DNA from: QHWT01 sp963755695
Lineage (GTDB): Bacteria; Acidobacteriota; Vicinamibacteria; Vicinamibacterales; 2-12-FULL-66-21
NCBI GenBank assembly: GCA_963755695.1
Contig: CAVWLB010000008.1
Span: 1,798,001 to 1,862,000, forward strand
DNA: 64,000 nt
Reading direction: 5' to 3'
In this document: piece by piece, positions 25,843 to 37,005 of the stretch
Numbering within the stretch: position 1 is the first letter of the stretch
Layout: every line of letters begins with the position of its first letter
Notes under the pieces: generated by a model
The model's database searches: none
Seen by the model: only the letters and a program-made list of their open reading frames with translations
Told to the model about the DNA's origin: nothing
Made by a program: the position numbers and the translations under genes

Positions 25843-26331
25843 CTAGTGCTGAGCGGCGAACTGCTTCATCCACTCATCCTGACGCTGCTTCATCTCCTGG
25901 GGCGTCAGGTCTTCCTTGTGCGTGGCGATGGTCCACTGGTACCCATGCGGGTCGGTGATCGTTCCGCAGCGATCGCCCCAGAACTGATCGGCCATCTGCC
26001 CCATCGGGCCGGACGAAGTCTTCGCGCCGGCCTTTACGGCGCGATTGAACAACTCGTCGCAGTTTTCCACGTACAGCCACAGTGCTGCTGGCGACCCGCC
26101 AAATGCAGTTGGACCCTTCGCGCCTCCCATCGGGTCGTTGAGCATGATCAGCGAATTGCCGACGCGTATCTCGGCGTGCATGATCTGGCCGTCAGGCCCG
26201 GTGGCGCGTGAGATTTCCTCCGCGCCGAGCCCCTTCTTGTACCAGTCGATCGCCGCAGCGGCGTTGTCGAGCGTGAGTTGGGGCGTAACGGTGTAGTGAC
26301 CCGAAGGAACAGGGTTTTTAGCTTTAGACAT
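25843..26331 (-). CDS. VOC-superfamily (PhnB/glyoxalase-like) protein
   Basis: The protein has 162 residues from ATG 26331, which is preceded by AGGAGGTCAAG; the longer frame is rejected. VTPQLTLDNAAAAIDWYKKGLGAEE opens the vicinal-oxygen-chelate fold. HAEIRVGNSLIMLND and GDRCGTITDPHGYQWTIATH contain the usual metal/ligand positions. The C-terminal helix EEMKQRQDEWMKQF-like tail (LTPQEMKQRQDEW) is common in PhnB-like members. It is cytosolic with an unassigned function. It has its own promoter region. Confidence 0.92.
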   Translation of the reverse strand: MSKAKNPVPSGHYTVTPQLTLDNAAAAIDWYKKGLGAEEISRATGPDGQIMHAEIRVGNSLIMLNDPMGGAKGPTAFGGSPAALWLYVENCDELFNRAVKAGAKTSSGPMGQMADQFWGDRCGTITDPHGYQWTIATHKEDLTPQEMKQRQDEWMKQFAAQH

Positions 26332-26424
26332 CTTGACCTCCTTTGTCTCTCCACCTCCCAGCCTTCCATCGTTATGTGACGCTGGAGTGACGGTCAAGCT
26401 GATGTGATGGCTTCGCTTAGACCA

Positions 26425-28531
26425 TCACTGCCAGCGGGTCAAGACCCAGAATCCTGTGACGGCAACGCTGAGCGCGAGAATCGACAACCATCGGTACCGT
26501 GGATATTCGAAGCGGACGACGTAAGACCCGTTGTCCGGCGCGTTGAAGGCCAGTTGTCCATTGATTGAGTACAACGGCACTTCGCGTTCGCCGGCGTGCG
26601 CATGCCATGCTGGATAGTAGTTCGCGCGAACGATCACCGGCGACCTGGCGGTGACATCGGCGAGCTCGACATCCGCGCCGAGAAAATCGAGAGCCCGCAA
26701 GCGTCCGGTACCGGTGGTCGTGATCACCGCTCGCGTGTCCACACCCTCGAGCTCGAAATCGGACCAGAGTCCGTTGCGCCACTTCTCGCTGAACAGCCCG
26801 CTTCCGGCAAGGTACTTCCGCGACTCGTCGGTCCAGACGAACAGGTGCTTGACGCCCCAGCGACGCATCTCGGCCACGAACGCGGCGGGCGGCGTTTCCT
26901 CGATCGGATGACCGGCGAACGTGCCGGCGCCCACGACCTGTCCGCGGAACACGTTCCAGACCCAGCCGTCCCACATCTGACTGTAGAACCGCTGGCCGGC
27001 AACGGAGGGCAGCAGTCCCTCGAAGTGCACGTCGAACGGCGTGGTCACGCTGCGCCGGACCGGGTCGCTGTCCATGTCGCGATGCGGACTGATCTCGACC
27101 AGGATCATGTTGCCGTCGGAGGCGGCAATGCGATCGATCAATGGCGGGTCGAACGCCCGCAGATTCGGCACGTGGCGAACCGGGACGAACGAGATGGCGA
27201 CGTACAGGCCAATCAGCGCGACGAACGCGATCGCGAGCCGGCGCGTGCCTGCGAAGCGCAGCACGAATCCCGCGAACGCCGGGCCGGCGAGCAGCGGCAT
27301 CATGTGCTGGATGCGATCGAAGATCGCACCCGCCTCCGGTGTGTTGAGGCGAAGGAGACCCTGCGTCAGCACGACAGCGCACGCGTAGAAACCGGTACGC
27401 GATCGCTCTGACGCCCATGCCGTAATCGCCAGCACCGGCAGCCAGACATTCGTCAGGCTGCGGTAGTCGTTGAACCAGCGCTGCGGCAGCGCGAGGATCT
27501 CGAGGTTGTAGTAGACCGTCCGGAAGAAGAGCGGCCAGTTCGTCGGCGCGCCAGGGTCGTAGACGGTATTGTTGAAACTCACATACGCCGGGTATCGCAG
27601 CGGTCTCCCAGTGCACGGGGAGCGAGACGACGACCGCGAACACGCCGGCGACCGCCAGCCGCAGGAGAGCCTTCGGGTCCCGGTAGTACGCGGCCTCCAG
27701 CAGGAGATAGATGCCGGCGTAGACGCAGAACGCCACGTGTGAATAGAGCGCCAGCGTCAGGCCGAGCATCACCAGCGGCCCTCCCCAGCGGCGTCCCAGG
27801 CGCGCCGCACGGCTCCCGACGAGCGCAATCCCCGCGCAGAACACGCCAATCAGCGAGTTCGTGTCGCCGCTGTTGCCGATGGTGGCGAAGTAGCCGGCGG
27901 TGAACAGGCATGCGAAGCCGGCAGCCACCAGTCCCGCCTCGCGATCCTCCTGGCCGATGTCCCACCAGACGAAGGCTGGAATGGCCAGGAACACCACCGC
28001 GTGCAGCACGTGATAGCCGAGCTCGTTGCCGAAGATCACCATCGGCACGAATGCGAGCGCCCCGAAACTCTGCGCGATGTCAGTGGACGTCGGGTAGCCG
28101 CCCAGCAGCCACCAGTTCCAGCCGACGACGCTGCCTCGCTGCAGAAGCCGGACGCCGTTCACCGCCGCCTGATAGAGCGGCGTGTAGTCGTCCTTGAAGG
28201 GAATCTCGGTCCAAGTCGAGAGCGGCAACCGGCAGAGCATCGCGGTTACGAGCACCACGGCACCCGTCACGAGCAGGATCAATGACGCGGCACGTCCGAT
28301 CCGCACCGGCATCCCAAGCTGCCGGCGCGTCGCCACCGCCAGCACCGTGGTCGCGATCAGCGAGGCTGCGTACCACGGTTGACGCCAGCCGTGAAGCGAT
28401 CCCGGAAATGTCGCCCACCTGCCCGTGAGCAGAAAATTCAGCCAGGCCAGCAGCAGCGCGGCGGCCAGAGCGGCGAGGAGCGCCCAGCGGGGTAGGTCAG
28501 CTCGTGTAAATGTCTGGGCGCGGTCGCTCAT
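26425..28531 (-). CDS. Large polytopic membrane protein (glycosyltransferase/YfhO-like), one frameshift
   Basis: Reconstructed length is about 702 residues. The N-terminal half (MSDRAQTFTRADLPRW) has about ten TM segments, and the loop after TM3 contains FKDDYTPLYQAAVNGVRLL, resembling GT-C transferases with acidic residues in the first loop. The frame changes near 27585 and continues VSFNNTVYDPGAPTNW through more TMs into a soluble beta-rich C-terminal domain (YYPAWHAHAGEREVPLY) that ends with one TM and RWQ. The YfhO-like C-terminal domain supports a lipid-linked sugar transfer role. Net length is one base over a multiple of three. It is followed in the genome by two similar genes upstream. 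Confidence 0.75.
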
Positions 28532-28540
28532 TCCCGGATA

Positions 28541-30177
28541 CTAATGCGCCGCTACGACCCGCAGGACGTTCAGCAGATCGCGGCCGCTCGCATCGTGAAT
28601 GGTGGTCGCCGTGGCCTGCAGGCCGCGGGCGACGATCCAGTCGTTCGTCTTCGCCAATTCTGGCGTGGCTGCGAACTCGACGAAGAACAGGCCGCCGCTC
28701 TCGAGAGCATCCTGGAGATCTCCCTGATGTTCTCCGGCGACATTCATCATCACTGAGACGTTTGGATGCTCCGTGGCGAGGTAGGCGATCGGCCAGAAGA
28801 GCCACCACTGCTCGGGTGGCGATGGTGATGCGACGCCGCTGCCAGCTCTGGCCGAGAATGTGCTCCAGCGCCTGTTGTTTCGGCTCGATCGCGCGGTGAC
28901 GTAGGTCAGATGCGATCGCCCGCCGGTGGTGGCAAACTCCTGAAGTAGTTGACGTAGAACGACGTCGAGAAGAGACGCCGCGACGAGTCGCCGCGGCAGC
29001 GATGGCCAAGGCGTCGCATCCTGGGCGACCACTCGATCCAGGCGGTCAGGCCCCGTGCGAGCGACAAGCGTTGCCGGCACGATCAGACAGAGTCCCCACC
29101 GCTCAGCGTGAGGCCGGAGCGCCTGCGGACCGGCGAACGCGTAGAAGCCCAGCCACGTGATCGCGCATGCGACAACGAGTCCGTAGTCGAGCGACGGGTC
29201 GCGTGGCGCGCGGTCAGCAGCAGAACCCGCACAGCGCCGCGCCGACGACAATCACGAAGCCAGCGTCATACGGAATCGTCGGCGGCCGTGCGCCGGAGAA
29301 GTAGTGATAGATCGTGACGCCGTTGAAGAGACGCGCGTTGTTTGCCGCGAACTCGAACCACTGCGCGCCATCGATCATGCGAGCCGAGGCCGTGCGAAAG
29401 CCACGGCCTTGTCCAGGTACGGATTCGAGCGCGGCGAGATCCCTGAAAGCGAGGCCAGGCGACGAGCAGTCCGACCGTCACCAGCGATCGCTACCGCGGC
29501 GAGTGCGATCGCTCGTCGGGCCCGCGAGGCCGGCGCCAGGCGGCGGACTGCCGAAGCACAACGGCAGGAGCAGGAACGGCGGCGATGAAGACGTTGGTCG
29601 GGTGCGTCCAGAGCGCGACCGGGAAAGTACGAGCAAGCGCCGCGCCACCGTAACCCACCGCGCGCTCGGTTCCGCGAGGCCGAGCAGCGACAGATAGATG
29701 ACGATGCTCGTCCAGAAGACCGACTGAGAAGGATCCTGGCAGATGCGGCTGTGCGCAATCGCCGTCGGCAGGACCGCCAGCGCCACTGTGTGAATCCACG
29801 CCGTGGTGCTGCCGTACAGCCGCCGCACGAACCAGGAAGCCGACTGGAAGCGCCAGCAGGTTGACGAGCGTGCCGGAACCGTGCGCAGCAGCAGGAACGA
29901 CGGCGGCGCGAGCTGCGTGGAGGAGGGCGACCGGAATCAGGAAGAACAGATCGATCGGATTGCCGCTGGTCGTGTGGGCTTCGTACGGCCGGTTCGACAG
30001 CCATGCGTAGCGCCTGAACGCCCCACCAGCCCTCGTCGCCGCTGATCCCGGGCACGGAAGAGAGATGCATCAGGCGGAAGCAGGTGGCCGTTCCGAGGAG
30101 CGCGACGATCAGGATCGTCACCAGCCGACGATCCCGTCGGCCTGCCGCATCAGGTCCGAATCGTCCGGGTCGCTCAT
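28541..30177 (-). CDS. Glycosyltransferase family 39-like membrane protein, several frameshifts
   Basis: It begins MSDPDDSDLMRQADGIVGW and changes frame to TILIVALLGTATCFRLMHLSSVPGISGDEGWWGVQALRM. The acidic GDEGWW in the first periplasmic loop is the GT-C/ArnT-PMT catalytic signature. Further segments are RRLYGSTTAWIHTVALAVLP, HSRICQDPSQSVFWTSIVIYLSLLGL and a C-terminal soluble part ending LNVLRVVAAH. At least four frame changes occur (near 30120, 29960, 29640, 29250). It should move a sugar from a polyprenyl phosphate donor. It lies between two YfhO-like genes, with start and stop almost touching theirs, indicating an operon. Confidence 0.72.
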
Positions 30178-32215
30178 CGTGAGTCCTGCGATCAGAACGC
30201 CGGCGAGCAGCGCAGCGCCGATCGCCGAAACGATCGATCCGTAGACGAAGCTTCGCGGCATGAAGCGGAGGGTGACGCGGTGGTACGCCGGCATCGACGA
30301 CGCAGCCGAGAAAATCTCCTTCCACCCGGACCATCCGCAGCGGCACGCCGTCGCTGGTCGCCGACCAGCCGTGGTGGAACCGTTCGGTGAAGGCGAGGAT
30401 GCGCCGGCCCGGCGCGTCGACTTGCGCGACGAGATGTCCCGGCCGATCGACGGTCAGGACGTGCCTCGCCAGTGGCGCCTTGTCCCCGCTGGTCGAGGAG
30501 CCGAACCCGTTCGACGCGCGCCTGCCGCCGGATGCCTGACGCCGTCCGGCGTGAAGGACCATCGCGTTCCCGACAACCGCATCGCGAGATGGCTGTCGAG
30601 CGGATGCTCGCTGGCGGGGAAGAGCCCGACGTAACCGGACGTGAGCCGGTATCCGCGCATCACGAGGAGATCCGAGCGGTACCGGCCGTACGCCGGCGCA
30701 GAGGCATAGGACTCGGCCACGCTGTCGGGCGGGGGCTCGATGGCCTGCGATCAGTGTCTGCGATCGTCCGCGCTGGTTCGCGATAGACGAACCGGATTCC
30801 CCAGGCAGCCAGATCGACGGCCGTCACGACGACCAGGGCGGCAATCGCCCAGCGTACTCGTCGGCCCGCCAGGAAGACGAGCAGCGTGACCGCAATGACG
30901 ATGGCGACGCCCGGAGCGGCAACCGACGCCCGCGCGAACGTGTGCCTGCCGTAAGGCAGCAGCCCCGTGTTCAACGCGACGGTCGTGGCGATGCCGAGCG
31001 CCGCCGGGATCCACAGGGCAAGCCATCCAGCCCGCCGGCGGCTGCCTGCGCCGCTCCGCAATCGCCAGCAGATCGTCGAGCGTGACCGCCGCGAGGATCG
31101 CGAGCGCGAACTGCACCAGGACGATGTATCGGACGGGTGCGCGGAGCGCCTGGAGCACCGGCACGTGCGTGAGCAGAACGGCGACACCGCCATAGCGCCC
31201 GAGCGCCAGGACCAGGGTCACTGCGGCGAATATCGTGACCGCCGTGATGAGTGCCCGCCGCTCGCGCAAGTGCCCGACGCCGGATCCACACCCAGATCAG
31301 GGCGACCGGCAGGATGGCGCCCGAGTAGATGCCGAACTCGTGAAACCACATGTAATCGCCCACGCTGTAGGCGCCTCTCTCGAAGAAGTAGGGCGACCAC
31401 AGCTGGAGCAGGTTGAACGGATGCAGCGAGTAGGTCAGCGCGAACTCGTGCGACAGCCCCGCGCGCACCGAGTGTGCCGCCGCGTCGGCCGACGGCAGCA
31501 GCTGGATTCCGCCCAGCAGGATCGCCGAGCGCGACGGCGGCGCCACAGGACAAGAGTGGCCGCCATCGTCGCGTCTCGCGTGCGCGGAAGACGCCGAACG
31601 CGGCCAGCGTGATCACGTTCCACCAGACGCCTTGCGGGAATCCGAGCAGGAACTCAGACCCGAGGATCGCAGCCATCGCGCGCGAACGCGAGCGTTCGCG
31701 CTCGTCTCCCTTGTTCCACGATCAGCCACATCAGCGGCCGCCAGCAGCCATGGCATGTGGGCGACGACCGCCACCATGTTCATGTGATGGTGATGCAGCA
31801 GGTTGAAGCCGCTGAACGCGAACAGCATCGCCCCGAAAAGCGCCGCCGGGTGGCTGAACTGGAGGCGGCGGAGGAACCAGAACGTTCCGCCGAACGCCAT
31901 CGGGTAGCTGGCGATCAGCTCGAGATTGAACGCGGTCCCGAGCGGAAGCAGCCGGTAGAGCAGTTGATGGAACGGATGGAACAGGCCGATCTGTCCTTCC
32001 CCGTGCAGGTAGAATCCAGCAAAGATCGACGGCGTCCACAGCACCGTATCGCCCGACTCGAGCGCCTGTTGATAGAGGTAGCGCATCGGCAGGTGGAACC
32101 ACGAAAGGTCGTTGTAGACGAAGACCCGGCCGAGGAGCAGAGGGACGAAGAGCGGCGCCAGAAGCGCGATGCTGCAGGCCGCGATGAGGCCGGCAAGCGA
32201 GCGGCTGTTGTTCAT
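30178..32215 (-). CDS. YfhO-like membrane protein, heavily frameshifted
   Basis: Start MNNSRSLAGLIAACSIALLAPLFVPLLLGRVFVYNDLSWFHLPMRY, with the YfhO-type NDLSWFHLP first-loop motif and later FSGFNLLHHHHMNMVAVVAHMPWLL. Further pieces in other frames are LGFPQGVWWNVITLAAFGVF, LLQLWSPYFFERGAYSVGDYMWFHEFG, VPVLQALRAPVRYIVLVQFALAILAAV and a C-terminal FHHGWSATSDGVPLRMVRVEGDFLGC. About 680 residues. At least five frame changes. YfhO proteins glycosylate lipoteichoic acid in Firmicutes; here a role in surface glycan assembly is inferred. The end is approximate. Confidence 0.7.
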
Positions 32216-32272
32216 CGGGCCATCGACGACACACCATTATATGAGGCGTGTCCGTTCACTCGCGGCCTTCGT

Positions 32273-33697
32273 TCAACGCACTTCCTGCAATCGGATCGAT
32301 TCGCCGACCCGCTGAAATGTTTCCGCGAACGCCCTGACCTCGTCCTCCGGTACGACTGTGAGGTAATAAAAGAGCGTTCCATCCGCCAGGAACGTGGTGT
32401 AGACGTCGAGGCGTTCCTTGCCGCCAAGGGCTGATGAATTGACGAGCGGGGTCGCGATGCCCGAACGCTGCGAGATCCGTACTGCATGCTGGGAGCCGGC
32501 GAGGCGGAGCTCGGGATTGTCCTGGGCAACTGCTTTGAGCCAGGTGTTGGTCGCCTCCTGCAGATCGCGCGATCCGGATCGGACGATGCCGAACTCGACG
32601 CCGTGACTGAAGACGGTCTGGCCGTTGAGTTGACCGTACCCGTTTTGCGGAACGACCTTGATCGCGCTCTTAGAGGGCAGGCTCGTCCAGTTCGCCGGCA
32701 CATCGGCCTGAAAGACTTTGCCGCCACTGATGGTTTGATACTGCGACGAAGGACGCGGCACCGGTTGTCCGGGGGTGCCAACCGATGGCGCTGCGGCTTC
32801 GCCGTTGGAGCTGTTGCTGGCCCTGGCCAGGTCGCTCATCGTCTTCGGCGGCGGCAACGACGCGAACGCAGCCTTGACTGGCTGGAACTCCCGATCGTCG
32901 GCGCGGCTCGCGATGGTGAGCAGCTCCGCTTCCTTGTTGATGTACTGCGTGCGATTCCCCGGATTCGGGTGGCTGCTCATCCACTGTGGGCCGCCGCCGC
33001 CGCTGCTCTTCGATTCGCGCTCGATGGTCTCGAACATGTGCGCGAGCGCGCGCGGATCGTAACCGGCGCGCGCCATGATCTGCGTGCCCAGCAGATCCGC
33101 CTGCTTCTCGAAGTCGCGGCTGTAGCGCAGGAGCAGCGTACCCAGTCCGAACTGGCTGCCTTGCGCGATTGCGGATCCTGCGGCGCCTCCGACCACGGCG
33201 CCGCCTACCACGCCGGCGATCTGACCCAGTTGCAGCCAGGGGTTCTGCGCTTTCGATGCGTTGGCCGTGCCGTGCCGAAGCAGGACATGAGAGAGCTCGT
33301 GCGCCATCACGCCGACCACCTCACCTTCGGAGGCGGCGGCGTCGAACATGCCGCGGTGAACGAACATCGGACCGCCGGGGAGCGCAAAGGCGTTGATTTC
33401 CTTCAGGTTCACCGGTGTAAAGGAATACTCGTACACCGGCTGGTTGAGTTCGGGCGGCGCGGCCGCCACCAGCCGATCGCCGAGGGCGGTGAGATATCGA
33501 GCGATCCGCTCGTCGCGGATGATCGGATACTGCTTGCGGATCTCGGCGGCGGCCTCGCGACCGAGCTTCACGTCCTGCTCCGGGGTGTACTTGTTCTTCG
33601 GCAGCTTGATCGCGGTCTGCGCGAGGAGGCTCGTGACCGAGACGGATAAAGCCGTGATGAGCGCCGCTGCGCGTGATCCAACAGGTTTGCTCGCCAT
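32273..33697 (-). CDS. Secreted M48-family metalloprotease
   Basis: The protein has 474 residues from ATG 33697 (MASKPVGSRAAALITALSVSVTSLLAQ, a signal peptide). The zinc site is HELSH (in GVMAHELSHVLLRHG, about residue 140) with the downstream Glu in FEKQADLLGTQIM. The protease domain resembles BepA/LoiP. It is followed by a linker and a C-terminal domain (FQADVPANWTSLPSK, VFSHGVEFGIV) that is common to Acidobacteriota members. It is probably a periplasmic quality-control protease of outer-membrane assembly. Single gene; the long frame above the start is a promoter region. Confidence 0.93.
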   Translation of the reverse strand: MASKPVGSRAAALITALSVSVTSLLAQTAIKLPKNKYTPEQDVKLGREAAAEIRKQYPIIRDERIARYLTALGDRLVAAAPPELNQPVYEYSFTPVNLKEINAFALPGGPMFVHRGMFDAAASEGEVVGVMAHELSHVLLRHGTANASKAQNPWLQLGQIAGVVGGAVVGGAAGSAIAQGSQFGLGTLLLRYSRDFEKQADLLGTQIMARAGYDPRALAHMFETIERESKSSGGGGPQWMSSHPNPGNRTQYINKEAELLTIASRADDREFQPVKAAFASLPPPKTMSDLARASNSSNGEAAAPSVGTPGQPVPRPSSQYQTISGGKVFQADVPANWTSLPSKSAIKVVPQNGYGQLNGQTVFSHGVEFGIVRSGSRDLQEATNTWLKAVAQDNPELRLAGSQHAVRISQRSGIATPLVNSSALGGKERLDVYTTFLADGTLFYYLTVVPEDEVRAFAETFQRVGESIRLQEVR

Positions 33698-33937
33698 GAC
33701 CGCTCTCCTTAGGGTCCTGCTTGCGCGAGAGGGGAGTCGTCCTAGAGGAATCTTTTGAGAATCCGAGATGGCTATAGTGTCATCGATCGAGTCGGGAGCC
33801 ACGAGCGCGATCTTGCGCTGGCGGCCGAATACGGAGACATTCTAGCGCGACGGCAGGGCAGCCGGTCCAAGGCGCGCTGGACGCCACGCGCGCGAGGGCA
33901 ACAGCTTGCGCGCGTTTCGACGAAGCGGATCATCCTC

Positions 33938-35376
33938 ATGACGAGAGATGTACGGATTGGGCTGTTCGGGATCGGCCTCGATGCATACTGGCCGCAGTTC
34001 GCCGGGTTGAAGGAGCGGCTGCAGGGATACGTGCAGCGGGTCGGCGGACCGACTCTCCCGGCCTGGAGTGGAGGTCGTCAACCTCGGGGCTGATCGACAG
34101 CCCGCCCGAAGGCCTTCGAGGCGGGCCACCGGTTCCGGCAGGAGGACGTCGACCTCATCTTCCTCCACGTGACGACGTATGCGCTGTCGGCGACGGTGCT
34201 GCCGGTCGTGCAGCGCGCCCGCGTGCCGGTGGTCGTCCTCAACCTGCAGCCGGCACCCGCGATCGACTACGAATCCTTCAACCGGATGGGCGACCGCACG
34301 CAGATGACCGGCGAATGGCTGGCCTACTGCGGCGCCTGTCCGGTCCCCGAGATCGCCAACGTCTTCAGGCGCGCCCGCATCGACTTTCATCAGATCACCG
34401 GTATGCTGGACGATGATCCCGTCTGCTGGAACGAGGTGGACGCATGGATCGACGCCGCGCGCGTCGCGCACGTGATGTTCGCACAACCGGCTCGGCGTGA
34501 TGGGCCACTACTACGGCGGGATGCTCGACATCTACTCGGACCTGACGCAGCACTGCGCGACGCTTCGGCGGCCACATCGAGATGCTCGAAGTCGACGAGC
34601 TCGCGTCGCTCTGCCGCGGCGTTGCGAAGGAGCAGGTCGACGCCCGCGTCGCGGAGTTCCGCGAGCTGTTCGACGTGCAGCCGGATTGCGAGCAGCGGCG
34701 AGCTCGAGCGGGCCGCGCGCACGTCGGTGGCCCTCGACCGGCTCGTCGCGGAGCACGATCTCGGGTTCTCTCGCCTACTACTACAAGGGCGTCGGCGTTG
34801 CCGAGAACGAGGATGCGATGAGCTCGATCATCCTGGGCAACTCGCTGCTGACCGCGCGTGGCATTCCGGTCGCCGGCGAGTACGAAGTCAAGAACGTCCA
34901 GGCGATGAAGATCCTCGACACTTTCGGTGCCGGCGGGTCGTTCACCGAGTACTACGCGATGGACTACGACCGACGACGTCGTCCTGATGGGGCACGACGG
35001 GCCCGGCCACATCGCGATTGCCGAGGGAAAGACCAAGGTCCGCCCGCTCGGCGTGTACCACGGCAAGGTCGGCAGCGGGCTGTCGGTGGAGATGAGCGTG
35101 AAGCACGGGCCGGTGACGCTGCTGTCGGTCGTCGAGCGCGGCGACGGCCCGCTGAGCCTGCTCGTCGCCGAAGGGGAGTCGGTGCCCGGTCCGATCCTGG
35201 AGATCGGCAACACCAACAGCCGCTACCGGTTTGCGACTGGGCGCGCGTCAGTTCGTCAACGACGTGGAACAGCCACGGGCCGGCGCACCACTGTGCCGTC
35301 GGTGTCGGCCACATCGCCGATCGGATCGTCAGCGCTCGGCAAGCTGCTGCGAATCGAGGTGAATCGTGTGTGTTGA
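33938..35376 (+). CDS. L-fucose/L-arabinose isomerase family protein, many frameshifts
   Basis: Reconstructed length is about 478 residues. MTRDVRIGLFGIGLDAYWPQF, VDLIFLHVTTYALSATVLPV, VVVLNLQPAPAIDYESFNRM, NRLGVMGHYYGGMLDIYSDLT, AYYYKGVGVAENEDAMSSI, YYAMDYDDDVVLMGHDGPGH and SHGPAHHCAVGVGH follow the order of AraA/FucI-like isomerases, with Glu/His metal-binding positions. At least seven frame changes occur (for example an extra C near 34563, an extra C near 34971, an extra G near 35240). It would interconvert an aldose and a ketose. It heads a plus-strand sugar cluster with GH39, RhaT and RhaM, so the sugar may be a deoxyhexose such as rhamnose or fucose. Confidence 0.85.
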
Positions 35377-35432
35377 ATCGATCGCTCGGGTCGAGCCACG
35401 CTTCGATTGAGCGGAGGACGACAGTCGTTCGC

Positions 35433-36966
35433 ATGCTGACGCTGGCGTGCGTGCTGGCGACGGCTGGCTCGCTGAGCGCCAGCGTCTCGGCGGAACCGAC
35501 TGGCAGCCAGGCTCAGGCCAGCGCGCCCGAAACCGCGACGCTGACGGTGGACTGGGCCAAAGTTCTTCGCACGTCGAGGACGACCGCCGACGCTGCAGGT
35601 CGTCGTGAACCCTCCGCTGCGGCGAGGCGGATCGATCCACGATCAGGCGTTCAAGGCGGTCAAGGATCTCGGGTGCGACTACGTTCGATACGTGCCGTGG
35701 TTGCCGTATCCCAGGCTCGGGGTGCCGGCGCTGGAGCCGCCGGGAAACGGGCGCACCTCGTGGGACTTCTCGCTGATCGATCCGATGACGCTGGATTTTC
35801 TCGACGCACAGGCGGGTCACTCGGTCGTCCTGAACTTCAGCACCATACCGGCGTGGATGTTCAAGACGGACAAGCCCGTGACCTATCCGGCCGATCCCGA
35901 TCAACCCGTCTGGGACTATACGCAGGGCACCGAGCTTCGCGATCCGACGGGTAAGGAATTGGGGGACTACTACGCGCGGCTGGTGAGCTGGTACACGCAG
36001 GGCGGATTCACCGACGAATTCGGCAAACGTCACGAATCGGGCCACAGGCGGAAGATCGACTACTGGGAGGTCCTGAACGAGCCGGACCTCGAGCACCAGC
36101 CCACCCCGGAGAAATACACCGTCTGGTACGACGCGGTCGTGTCTGCCGTCCACAAGGTGTCGCCGGAGACGAAGTTCGTCGGCATCTCGCTGGCGCGGCC
36201 GGGCGGTGCGCCGGAGTTCTTCGAGTACTTCCTGAATCCGAAGAACCATCGCGCGGGCATTCCCCTCGACGCGATCTCGTATCACTTCTACGCCGTCCCG
36301 GCGCTCGACCACACCCCGCAGATTCAGCAGTTCACCTTCTTCGAGCAGGCCGACAAGTTCCTCGACACCGTGCGCTACATCGAGACGATTCGCAAGCGGC
36401 TCTCTCCGGACACGATCACGATGATCAACGAGATCGGATCGATCTCGGCCGATGATCTCCTGCAGTCTCAGCCTGGCCACGTGACCGAGCCGATCCCTGA
36501 CTCCTACTGGAATCTGTCCGGCGCGCTGTACGCGTACCTGTTTTCAGAGCTCGGCCAGATTGGCATCGACGTCGCCGGAGAGTCCCAACTCGTGGGTTAT
36601 CCCACGCAGTTTCCCAGCGTGACGATGGTGGATTGGAGGGACGGACGGCCGAACGCGCGCTACTGGGTGCTGAAGCTGCTGCACGACAACTTCGGTCCCG
36701 GCGACAAGCTCGTCGAAGCCAAAGTCACGTTGCCCGGCAATCAATCGTACGTGCACGCGCGCGCGTACGTGACCCGGGACGGCAAGCGCAAGGTCCTGCT
36801 GGTGAACAAGCGGGATCGTCCCTTCGACGTGGTCCTGCCCGGTGGCGTCGTCCGGATCGAGATGGTCGATCAGGCGACGGGCTTCAATCCGCCGGCGACG
36901 CGAGAGGCTGCGAGTGGCAGGCTGGCATTGCCCGGGTTCGGCGTGGCGGTCGTCACGCTGCAGTGA
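35433..36966 (+). CDS. Secreted GH39-like glycoside hydrolase, one frameshift
   Basis: The N-terminal part MLTLACVLATAGSLSASVSA is a signal peptide. The frame shifts near 35590, then runs on for ~450 residues: HDQAFKAVKDLGCDYVRYVPW, YWEVLNEPDLEHQPTPEKY (acid/base Glu of the NEP motif) and DTITMINEIGSIS (candidate nucleophile Glu). It ends with a beta-sandwich (VLLVNKRDRPFDVVLPGG). The pattern resembles family 39 (beta-xylosidase/iduronidase clan A). Total length is one base over a multiple of three, consistent with one insertion. It should release sugars outside the cell for the RhaT transporter next door. Confidence 0.85.
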
Positions 36967-37005
36967 TCACCGCCGACCCTGACGCGAGCGCGCGCAACCC
37001 GGTCA

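Noticed and set aside
32486..33649. 387-residue plus-strand ORF opposite the M48 protease
   Set aside because: The minus-strand frame has HELSH and a signal peptide; the plus frame is Arg-rich antisense.
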